From JAXMAF01 sp046350555 (GTDB lineage Bacteria; Planctomycetota; Phycisphaerae; Phycisphaerales; SM1A02): a DNA stretch of 38,516 nucleotides. Both the position numbers and the translations under genes were made by a program. Under the pieces are notes generated by a model, which made no database searches, was not told where the DNA came from, and saw nothing but the letters and a program-made list of their open reading frames with translations. The DNA lies in the NCBI GenBank assembly GCA_046350555.1, contig JAXMAF010000037.1, forward strand, positions 1 to 38,516. Direction: 5' to 3'. This document shows, piece by piece, positions 32,829-38,516 of this stretch (position 1 is the stretch's first letter; each line of letters begins with the position of its first letter).

Positions 32829-32880
32829 CGAGGCGCCTCGGCCGCGCGCTGCGAAGGCGCCGCGGCGCGATCGGACCGGC

Positions 32881-32988
32881 TCATGCGGATTCCAGTCGGC
32901 CTCCACGCGTTCGACCTCTTGCCCGCAGCGGCGTCTCGGGGCCGAATGGGGTTGGGTGGGGCGCGGGAATCAACGGGGACGCGGATCA
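32881..32988 (-). repeat. 108-bp dispersed TIR element, copy 4
   Basis: Read on the minus strand it begins TGATCCGCGTCCCCG at 32988 and ends CTGGAATCCGCATGA at 32881. The core is slightly more diverged (GCGGGCAAGAGGTCGAACGC). The terminal TGA (32986-32988) is the stop codon of the zinc-ribbon membrane protein gene. Confidence 0.9.
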
Positions 32989-33879
32989 GCTCGCCCACAC
33001 CAGCAGCCGCGCCACGCCCATCGCGCCGAGCGCCCCAAGGATCGCGATGGCCAGCGCCTGCGCCGCCTCGGAGGCGAGAAGCCGGAACCAGAGGATGACG
33101 AGCCCGACGAAGACGGCGCTCTGTCCAAGCACTTCGGCGATTCCCTCGAGCGGGCGGCTCTCGAATCGAAGAAGTCGCAGCAGCGACGCGGCGAGCACGA
33201 TGGCCGCCACGCGGGCCGCGGCCGTCGGCAGATCGCCTATGCGCGAACGGCGCGCCCGCACCACCACCAGCAGGCCGACGAAGGCGGTCGTGCAGAGCAG
33301 CCCGATGTGGACCGCCCAGCGACCAAGTTCGGCGAAGCGCTCGCTCCACGGGGGGCTCGCTTCGGTGTACGCGCCGCCGGCGTTCGCGAAGAGACCGTCG
33401 ACGCGAACGAAGAGGCCGCCGATGCCCGCGAGATGCGCGGCGACCATCACCGCCGCGCAGGCGCCCGCGATCGTCAGCGGCGTGCGCGGGTGGCGCGTCG
33501 GGACGATCGTGGTCGTCGCGGTCACGACGTCCGCTTCGTCGGCGTGCGCTCCCTGGACCGAGGGATCGCCCGCGCTCGCGGCGTCGCCACGCTCCCCGAT
33601 CCGCCGCGACGCCGGCGTCGCGGCCGCGCTGCGCCGTGCGTCCTCGGCGGCCTTCGCCGCCTCCGGCGAGAGTTCGATCGGTCGCCCGAGGACGGTCCGT
33701 CGCGCCTTCGCCGCGGCGAGGTCGTAGCCGCACTGCGTGCAGAGCACGGCTGTCGCATCCGGCAGCGGCGCGCCGCAGTTCGGGCACGGTTCGTCGCCGG
33801 GCGCCAGCGGCAGCGGCGCCGGACGTGCCGCGAGCGGTGCGTCGCCCGCCGGTTGCGAGTCGCCTGCGGAGTCGTTCAC
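32986..33879 (-). CDS. Zinc-ribbon multi-pass membrane protein of unknown function
   Basis: A 297-residue protein. The N-terminus is Ala/Pro-rich and carries a zinc ribbon CPNCGAPLPDATAVLCTQCG (residues about 32-51). A linker with GRPIELSPEAAKAAEDARRS precedes four or five predicted membrane helices between about 130 and 297 (ranges near 135-153, 190-212, 222-242, 250-270 and 275-295). Proteins with a CPNCG ribbon ahead of membrane helices are common in planctomycetes and uncharacterised. The start is GTG at 33879 with a TAGCCT box six bases upstream, so probably leaderless. The stop is the terminal TGA of repeat copy 4. Confidence 0.75.
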   Translation of the reverse strand: MNDSAGDSQPAGDAPLAARPAPLPLAPGDEPCPNCGAPLPDATAVLCTQCGYDLAAAKARRTVLGRPIELSPEAAKAAEDARRSAAATPASRRIGERGDAASAGDPSVQGAHADEADVVTATTTIVPTRHPRTPLTIAGACAAVMVAAHLAGIGGLFVRVDGLFANAGGAYTEASPPWSERFAELGRWAVHIGLLCTTAFVGLLVVVRARRSRIGDLPTAAARVAAIVLAASLLRLLRFESRPLEGIAEVLGQSAVFVGLVILWFRLLASEAAQALAIAILGALGAMGVARLLVWAS

Positions 33880-33885
33880 GCGACG

Positions 33886-33891
33886 AGGCTA
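33886..33891 (-). promoter_or_regulatory. -10 box TAGCCT, leaderless arrangement for zinc-ribbon gene
   Basis: On the minus strand TAGCCT is followed by six bases and the GTG at 33879. There is no Shine-Dalgarno between them. Confidence 0.45.
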
Positions 33892-33965
33892 CGCAGTGGA
33901 ACACGACGTGCGGCGAACTTCATCCAGGGCGCGGACCGGATGATCCTCGCCAAGCATCGGCAGGC

Positions 33966-34006
33966 AAAAAGAAGTCCGCGCCGACCCCGTGAGAGGCCAG
34001 CGCGGA
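33966..34006 (-). terminator. Intrinsic terminator with U-tract (minus strand)
   Basis: On the minus strand TCCGCGC and GCGCGGA (arms at 34000-34006 and 33975-33981) enclose an 18-base loop and are followed by CTTCTTTTT. This is one of only two hairpins in the window with a clear T-tract. It lies 265 bases beyond the YggS stop, behind a hairpin and a tandem repeat, and may end a separate small RNA. Confidence 0.6.
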
Positions 34007-34027
34007 TGCGCAGAGTGGGCCGATGAA

Positions 34028-34048
34028 CCGGCGACCCGAGGTCGCCGG
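34028..34048. other. Perfect 9-bp-arm hairpin
   Basis: CCGGCGACC and GGTCGCCGG flank a three-base centre (CGA). It sits between the 14-bp tandem repeat and the intrinsic terminator in the 391-base gene-free stretch 33880-34270. Confidence 0.6.
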
Positions 34049-34051
34049 AGT

Positions 34052-34128
34052 GGTTGACTTGGATTCGCTGGCTTGAGCTCGTTGACCTGAGCGCGTTGAC
34101 CTGAGCTCGCTGAGTTGAGCTCATTGAC
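34052..34128 (-). repeat. 14-bp tandem repeat, 5.5 units
   Basis: On the minus strand the units read GTCAATGAGCTCAA, CTCAGCGAGCTCAG, GTCAACGCGCTCAG, GTCAACGAGCTCAA, GCCAGCGAATCCAA and GTCAACC, with consensus GTCAACGAGCTCAR. It is the longest tandem array in the window. The frames across it do not look like protein. Confidence 0.85.
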
Positions 34129-34226
34129 TTTGCAAGGTCATGGCCTTCCGACAATCGCTGTGGGGACGGGCGTGCACGACACTTCTACCGATGCGCACGC
34201 ACGCGGTTTCAGTCGCCGGGGCGAAG

Positions 34227-34255
34227 AAAAAAGAGAGAGCCACGACGCCGCGTGG
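34227..34255 (-). terminator. Intrinsic terminator after YggS gene
   Basis: On the minus strand CCACG-CGGCGT-CGTGG forms a 5-bp stem with a 6-base loop, followed by CTCTCTCTTTTTTCTTC. It starts 15 bases after the stop codon at 34271, the expected place for a terminator. Confidence 0.6.
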
Positions 34256-34270
34256 GTTGTCGGGAACGTC

Positions 34271-35106
34271 CTACTCGGCCGGCGCACCGAAGATGGCGGT
34301 GCCCACGCGGACGAGGTTGGCGCCGCACTCGATGGCGACCTCGAAGTCGTTGCTCATGCCCATCGAGAGCAGGTCGAAGCGCGGTCCCGCGACCCCGACG
34401 CGCCGAATCTCGCCGAACAGCTCGGCGCAGCGCTCGAAGACGGGGCGCGTCCGTTCCGGCGAGGCGTCGAGCGGCGCGATGCACATGAGGCCGCGCACCT
34501 CGAGTCCGGCCATGGTCATCATCTGCTCGATCACCGCGAGCACCGCGCGCGGGTTCATGCCGTGCTTGGTCGCCTCGCCCGCGATGTTGACCTGCACCAG
34601 CACCTCGACGACGCGATCGCGCCGAATGCCCTCCTCGTGGATCGCCTCGGCCAGCTTCATGCTCTCGACGGAGTGGATCAGCCGGGCGAGCTCGATCGTC
34701 CTTCGCACCTTGTTCCGCTGAAGCGAGCCGATCATGTGCCAGCGAAGCGGGCGCGCCGCATCCGTCCCGGCCGCGTCGCCCGCCGCCCGCACCCTGCCGG
34801 CGCCTCGCAGCGGTCCGAATCCGCCGGCGGCGCTGGTGGCCGCGATCGACATGCCGGCGGCGGCGAGCGCGCATCCACCTCCGCGACGCGTTCGATCAGG
34901 TGCTGGACGCGGTTCTCCGCGAAGTCGCGATGGCCGAGCGAGACGAGGTCGACGACCTGCCGCACCGACGCGGACTTGGCGACCGCCACGAGCAGCACGT
35001 CGTCGGCGCGCCGTTTGGCGCGCTGCGCGGCCGACTGGACGCGCCGAACCACGGCCTCGTAGCGGGCGCGAAGTGCAGGATCGATCGTCGTCGGCGCGGC
35101 GGGCAT
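34271..35106 (-). CDS. PLP homeostasis protein (YggS/PROSC family), one frameshift
   Basis: About 278 codons. The N-terminal part from the ATG at 35106 reads YEAVVRRVQSAAQRAKRRAD, then VLLVAVAKSASVRQVVDLVS; the Lys in VAVAK is the pyridoxal phosphate lysine of the family. GHRDFAENRVQHLIERVAEV follows. The frame then shifts near 34865 into LRWHMIGSLQRNKVRRTIEL, VLVQVNIAGEATKHGMNP, LMCIAPLDA and RFDLLSMGMSNDFEVAIECG, ending VRVGTAIFG. These are the YggS landmarks. A stretch of about 45 residues, Gly/Ala-rich, lies between ENRVQ and RWHMIG where the family normally has about 10. Total length is two over a multiple of three. It is divergent from gpmI. Confidence 0.88.
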
Positions 35107-35117
35107 GGGTGACACAC

Positions 35118-35123
35118 AGAATA
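35118..35123 (-). promoter_or_regulatory. -10 box TATTCT for the YggS gene
   Basis: On the minus strand TATTCT lies 11 bases before the ATG at 35106, implying a leader of only about four bases. Confidence 0.45.
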
Positions 35124-35189
35124 GCGGTGCGCGCCGAACGCCCGTCGGTGCCGGCGCGCTCGCCTCGCGATCGCCGCGGAAGCGCTCGA

Positions 35190-35195
35190 TACCAT
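35190..35195 (+). promoter_or_regulatory. -10 box TACCAT, leaderless arrangement for gpmI
   Basis: TACCAT is followed by exactly seven bases (CCTGTCC) and the ATG at 35203. No Shine-Dalgarno and no clear -35 box are present. Confidence 0.55.
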
Positions 35196-35202
35196 CCTGT
35201 CC

Positions 35203-36825
35203 ATGCCTGCGCCCGCCCTTCGCCATCGTCCGGTCGCGCTCATCATCCGCGACGGATGGGGATTCAATCCGCACCCGGATCACGACGCGTTCAACGCCGT
35301 CAAGATCGCGGCGACGCCGGTCGCGGCCCGGCTGGCTCGCGAGTTTCCCTCGACGCTGGTCAAGACGAGCGGAGAGGACGTCGGCCTTCCGACGACGGCC
35401 GACGGTCCGGTGATGGGCAACTCCGAGGTCGGCCATCAGAACATCGGCGCCGGCCGGATCGTCGACCAGGAGCTCATGCGCATCACACGGGCGATCCGCG
35501 ACGGATCGTTCCTCGAGAACGAGTCGCTGCGCGGCGCCTTCGCCCACGCGCGGCGCACCGGCGGCGACGTGCACCTGCTCGGCCTGGTCAGCGACGGCAA
35601 GGTGCACAGCGATCTCGAACACCTCTTCGCGCTGCTCGAGCTGGCGAAGCGAGAGCGCTTCCCGGGCGACCGTCTCCTCGTCCACGCCATCACCGACGGC
35701 CGCGACACGCCGCCGACCAGCGCGCCGACATATCTTCGCCAACTCCAGGGCGCGATCGACCGGATCGGCGTCGGACGCGTGGCGTCGGTGATGGGGCGCT
35801 TCTACGCGATGGATCGCGATCACCGCTGGGAGCGCGTGCGCGAGGCGTGGACGTGTCTCACGACGACGATCGCCCGACGCGCACCCGACGCCATCGACGC
35901 GGTGCATGCGTACCACCGCGCCCCCAGCGAGCGCAGCCGCGGCGGCGACGAGTTCGTGATTCCCACGCAGATCGAGGGATTTCGTCCGGTCCGCGACGGC
36001 GACGCCGTCATCTTCTTCAACTTCCGCGGCGATCGTCCGCGCGAGCTGACGATGGCGTTCGTCCTCGACGATGCCGCGTGGGCGCGGGTGAAGGGAGGCG
36101 GATTCGACCGCGGCCATCGACCCGCGGATCTCTTCTTCTGCACGTTGACGGCATACGAGGAAGGTCTGCCGGTGCGGGTCGCCTTCGTCAAGCCGCCGAA
36201 GATGGAAGGGATCCTCGGCGAGGTGCTCTCGAAGGCGGGCGTGCCCCAGTTTCGCTGCGCCGAGACCGAGAAGTACGCGCACGTGACCTTCTTCTTCAAC
36301 GATTATCGCGAAGAGCCCTTTCCCGGCGAGTCGCGCGTGCTCGTGCCCAGCCCGCGCGACGTCACGACGTACGACCAGAAGCCCGAGATGTCGGCGCACG
36401 CCGTCTGCGATGCGGTGCTGGCGCGGATCGCCGCCCCCGACGGCGAGCCGGCGATCGTCGTGAACTTCGCCAACGGCGACATGGTCGGTCACACGGGCGT
36501 GCTCCCCGCCGCGGTGAAGGCGTGCGAGGTCGTCGACTCGTGCGTCGGGCGGATCGTGGACGCGATCCTGGCCAAGGGCGGCGCCGCGATCGTCGTCGCC
36601 GATCACGGCAACGCCGAGCAGATGTGGGATCCGGTCCACGCGTGTCCGCACACATCGCACACGAACTACGACGTGCAGTGCATCGTCGTCGCGGACGACC
36701 TCCGCGGCCGCTCGCTCCGCAGCGGTGGACGCCTGGCGGACCTCGCGCCCACGATGCTCGAGCTGCTCGGCGTGACGCAGCCCGCGGCCATGACGGGACG
36801 GAGCCTGATCCAGAAGCGAACGTGA
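35203..36825 (+). CDS. gpmI: 2,3-bisphosphoglycerate-independent phosphoglycerate mutase
   Basis: A 540-residue enzyme of glycolysis/gluconeogenesis interconverting 3- and 2-phosphoglycerate, of the alkaline phosphatase superfamily with two manganese ions. The phosphorylated Ser is Ser74 in MGNSEVGHQNIGAGR. Metal ligands are visible in IIRDGWG (Asp17), NFANGDMVGHTG (Asp and His) and VVADHGNAEQM (Asp-His), plus a further His in CPHTSHT. HAITDGRDTPPTSAPTYLRQ and VMGRFYAMDRDHRWERV are substrate-binding landmarks. Length is about 25 residues above typical because of insertions. The start is supported by a TACCAT box seven bases upstream. Confidence 0.96.
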   Translation: MPAPALRHRPVALIIRDGWGFNPHPDHDAFNAVKIAATPVAARLAREFPSTLVKTSGEDVGLPTTADGPVMGNSEVGHQNIGAGRIVDQELMRITRAIRDGSFLENESLRGAFAHARRTGGDVHLLGLVSDGKVHSDLEHLFALLELAKRERFPGDRLLVHAITDGRDTPPTSAPTYLRQLQGAIDRIGVGRVASVMGRFYAMDRDHRWERVREAWTCLTTTIARRAPDAIDAVHAYHRAPSERSRGGDEFVIPTQIEGFRPVRDGDAVIFFNFRGDRPRELTMAFVLDDAAWARVKGGGFDRGHRPADLFFCTLTAYEEGLPVRVAFVKPPKMEGILGEVLSKAGVPQFRCAETEKYAHVTFFFNDYREEPFPGESRVLVPSPRDVTTYDQKPEMSAHAVCDAVLARIAAPDGEPAIVVNFANGDMVGHTGVLPAAVKACEVVDSCVGRIVDAILAKGGAAIVVADHGNAEQMWDPVHACPHTSHTNYDVQCIVVADDLRGRSLRSGGRLADLAPTMLELLGVTQPAAMTGRSLIQKRT

Positions 36826-36935
36826 CGATCGGCGCGGGCCGGGATCGAAGGGGGGGCGGCGAGCGGAGATCGAGGACCCGGGCGTGGGCCCTCGACGGCC
36901 GGACGCCGGCGCCTCGCGGCCGGGCGCTGGAGTGC

Positions 36936-36941
36936 TACGCT
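36936..36941 (+). promoter_or_regulatory. -10 box TACGCT, leaderless arrangement for asd
   Basis: TACGCT is followed by seven bases (CGCCCCC) and the ATG at 36949. The rest of the 123-base gap after gpmI holds no recognised feature. Confidence 0.55.
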
Positions 36942-36948
36942 CGCCCCC

Positions 36949-37974
36949 ATGCCCGCCCTGCCCGCGAATCCGTCCATCGCCATCGTCGGCGCAACCGGCG
37001 CCGTCGGCGTCGAATTCCTCGGCATCCTCGAGCAGCGCCGCTTCCCGCACCGGAGCATCAAGCTGCTCGCCTCGGCGCGTTCGGCGGGCAAGCGCATGCG
37101 CTTCGGCGGCGCGGAGCTGCCGGTCGAGGAACTCACCGCGCGCAGCTTCGATGGCGTCGACCTGGCGCTCTTCTCCGCGGGCAAGGCGATCAGCAGGGAG
37201 TTCGCCCCCATCGCCGTGCGCAGCGGGGCCGTCGTCGTCGACAACTCGAGCTGCTTCCGGATGGATCCATCCGTGCCGTTGGTCACCCCCGAGGTGAACG
37301 GCGACGTGCTCGAGGCGATCCGCGGGCCGGCGATCATCGCCAACCCCAACTGCTCGACGATCATCGCGCTGGTCGCGGTGACGCCGCTGCACCGCGCCGT
37401 CGGCGTGAAGCGCATGGTCGTGAGCACCTACCAGGCGGCGAGCGGTGCCGGCGCCGCCGCGATGGCCGAGCTCGAGGAACAGGCTCGCGAGTGGGTCGAT
37501 GGCCGCCCGCTCACGACGCGCATCTTCGGGAGGCCCTACATCTTCAACCTCTTCAGTCACAACTCGGCGATCGGACCCGAAGGCTACAACGAGGAGGAGA
37601 CGAAGCTCCTGAAGGAGACGCGCAAGATGTGGGCCGACGATTCGGTCCGGATCACCGCGACATGCGTGCGCGTGCCGGTGCTTCGGGCGCACTCCGAGGC
37701 GATCAACCTGACGTTCCGCGCGCCGCTCTCGGAGGTCGATGCGCGGGCGATCCTCGCCCGTTCGCCGGGCCTGCGCATCGTCGACGATCGCGCCGCGAAC
37801 CGCTTCCCGGAGCCGCTCGACGCGGCCGGCGGCGACGACGTCCTCGTCGGACGGATCCGCGGCGACATCTCGCAGGATGCCGGACTCGGGCTGGACCTCT
37901 TCGTCAGTGGCGACCAGATCCGCAAGGGCGCGGCGCTGAATGCGGTGCAGATCGCGGAGCGGCTCGTTCCCTGA
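36949..37974 (+). CDS. asd: Aspartate-semialdehyde dehydrogenase
   Basis: A 341-residue enzyme reducing aspartyl phosphate to the semialdehyde, a branch point to lysine/diaminopimelate, threonine and methionine. The NADP loop is IVGATGAVGVEFL (residues 12-24), the catalytic Cys is Cys135 in IIANPNCSTIIAL, and VVSTYQAASGAGAAAM is the next conserved block. VRITATCVRVPVLRAHSEAI contains the substrate Arg and the catalytic His. DVLVGRIRGDISQDAGLGLD near the end matches the family. Length is usual. It probably has its own leaderless promoter. It is convergent with trpC. Confidence 0.96.
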   Translation: MPALPANPSIAIVGATGAVGVEFLGILEQRRFPHRSIKLLASARSAGKRMRFGGAELPVEELTARSFDGVDLALFSAGKAISREFAPIAVRSGAVVVDNSSCFRMDPSVPLVTPEVNGDVLEAIRGPAIIANPNCSTIIALVAVTPLHRAVGVKRMVVSTYQAASGAGAAAMAELEEQAREWVDGRPLTTRIFGRPYIFNLFSHNSAIGPEGYNEEETKLLKETRKMWADDSVRITATCVRVPVLRAHSEAINLTFRAPLSEVDARAILARSPGLRIVDDRAANRFPEPLDAAGGDDVLVGRIRGDISQDAGLGLDLFVSGDQIRKGAALNAVQIAERLVP

Positions 37975-38020
37975 GCGCTCCGTGCCGGTTCTCGGGGCCG
38001 ACACTCGCCGTGGCGCACCG

Positions 38021-38075
38021 CGCGGGGCCGGTTGGACGTCCACCGTGGTGCGGCCTCCGGCTGCCCGGCCCCGCG
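38021..38075. terminator. 11-bp-arm stem-loop between asd and trpC
   Basis: CGCGGGGCCGG (38021-38031) pairs perfectly with CCGGCCCCGCG (38065-38075) around a 33-base loop. It lies between two convergent genes and could end transcription from both sides, although no T-tract is present. The whole interval is bounded by stop codons reading TGAGCGC on each strand. Confidence 0.5.
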
Positions 38076-38092
38076 TGCGCGTCCGGTCGCGC

Positions 38093-38516
38093 TCACGCGG
38101 CGCTGGCGATGAGCGCCCGCAGCGCGGCGCCGGGATCCGGCTGGCGGATCAGGTGCTCGCCGACCAGCACGATGTTGACGCCGTGCTCGCGCAGCCGCAG
38201 GAGGTCCAGCGGCGTCGTGATCCCCGACTCGCTCACGAGGACGCGGCGTATCGAGGGATCGTCGATCAAGTCGAGCAGCCGGAACGTGTGCCGGATGTCG
38301 GTGGTCATCGTCGCGAGGTCGCGGTTGTTGATGCCCAGCAGCGAGTAACCCGGATGCGGAAAGCCGACGTGCCGCGTGGCCCGCAGCAGGTTCTCGACGC
38401 CGTGGGCCTCGAGCAGCACGGTCATGCCCAGCTCGATCGCGAGGATCTGGAGGTCGATCATCTCGGCTTCCGGCAGCATCTCGGCGATCAGGAGGATCGC
38501 GTCGGCGCCGGCGGCG
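38093..38516 (-). CDS. trpC: Indole-3-glycerol phosphate synthase (partial, C-terminal 140 residues)
   Basis: The C-terminal half of the TIM-barrel enzyme that closes the indole ring in tryptophan synthesis; the N-terminus lies beyond the right edge. Visible landmarks are AGADAILLIAEML, LGMTVLLEAHGVENLLRA (with the catalytic-region Glu of LLEAH), YSLLGINNRDLATM (GINNRDL is diagnostic), LVSESGIT (SESGI, phosphate and product site), and NIVLVGEHLIRQPDPGAAL (GE.L phosphate-binding motif). No frameshift is seen in this part. It converges on asd. Confidence 0.95.
   Translation of the reverse strand, partial: AAGADAILLIAEMLPEAEMIDLQILAIELGMTVLLEAHGVENLLRATRHVGFPHPGYSLLGINNRDLATMTTDIRHTFRLLDLIDDPSIRRVLVSESGITTPLDLLRLREHGVNIVLVGEHLIRQPDPGAALRALIASAA

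Noticed and set aside
33876..34154. A 92-codon minus-strand open frame over the 14-bp tandem repeat
   Set aside because: It contains the intrinsic terminator and the tandem array, and the translation resembles no protein.
34734..38348. A 1204-codon plus-strand open frame across yggS, gpmI, asd and trpC
   Set aside because: It overlaps genes with clear catalytic motifs in other frames and its translation is low-complexity; it is a GC shadow.
1..38516. CRISPR array, tRNA or rRNA genes
   Set aside because: No regularly spaced direct repeats with unique spacers, and no tRNA or rRNA landmarks were noticed on either strand by eye; a covariance search was not possible.

Overview
The window is a GC-rich (about 70 %) bacterial chromosome segment, most probably from a planctomycete of the Phycisphaerae type. 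This assignment is an inference from several traits: a secreted protein ending in two dockerin-like DLNGDG..DGADLGLLLG.WG repeats, a type II pseudopilin of the planctomycete kind ending in a DG-H-rich motif, a Tat-exported TIM-barrel protein, small zinc-ribbon membrane proteins, and a deoC/aldehyde dehydrogenase cluster. No rRNA, tRNA, phage, IS transposase or CRISPR was found.

Layout. 1-2829 (minus): end of an Mrp/Mbh-type cation/proton antiporter operon in the order E-F-G-(DUF4040+MbhE+MrpB fusion)-C-D, every junction a 4-base ATGA or GTGA overlap, mrpD cut by the window edge. It follows galK (2908-4152), which overlaps a frameshifted exported protein (4149-5955). 6089-7770 (minus): SpoU RNA methyltransferase and a SAM methyltransferase. 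8028-9320 (plus): a glycosyltransferase broken by many frameshifts. 9407-14767 (minus): a complete efflux operon of TetR/CecR-like regulator, DevC/FtsX-type permease, ATPase, HlyD-type adaptor and NodT-type outer-membrane lipoprotein, with a perfect operator palindrome at its promoter. 15094-16234: Tat-exported sugar isomerase/epimerase-like TIM barrel. 16280-18220 (minus): a CHAT (caspase-like) protease fused to an M17 aminopeptidase N-terminal-like macro domain. 18438-20714: dockerin-repeat protein and pseudopilin. 20822-22698: small lipoprotein and a run of small, partly frameshifted membrane-anchored genes. 22724-26435: deoC, a full aldehyde dehydrogenase and a truncated dehydrogenase-like protein. 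26520-29363 (minus): a GH35-fold protein lacking both catalytic glutamates. 29566-38516: TolC-like lipoprotein, tmk, two zinc-finger membrane proteins, a PLP-homeostasis protein (YggS), gpmI, asd and the end of trpC.

Three patterns cut across the genes. (1) Four copies of a 108-bp element (one shortened to 93 bp) with imperfect terminal inverted repeats lie between convergent genes; in each copy the terminal TGA is the stop codon of a flanking gene. (2) At least eight genes have a TANNNT box 6-8 bases (usually exactly 7) before the start codon and no Shine-Dalgarno, which predicts leaderless transcripts; tmk and its divergent neighbour share an 18-bp palindrome that carries both boxes. (3) Several genes are interrupted by single indels, which may be assembly error or decay.

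Working together: DeoC would split deoxyribose 5-phosphate into acetaldehyde and glyceraldehyde 3-phosphate, and the adjacent dehydrogenase would oxidise the acetaldehyde. The TetR operon is a self-contained export pump. GpmI, Asd, TrpC, Tmk and YggS are housekeeping genes with no clear operon link.
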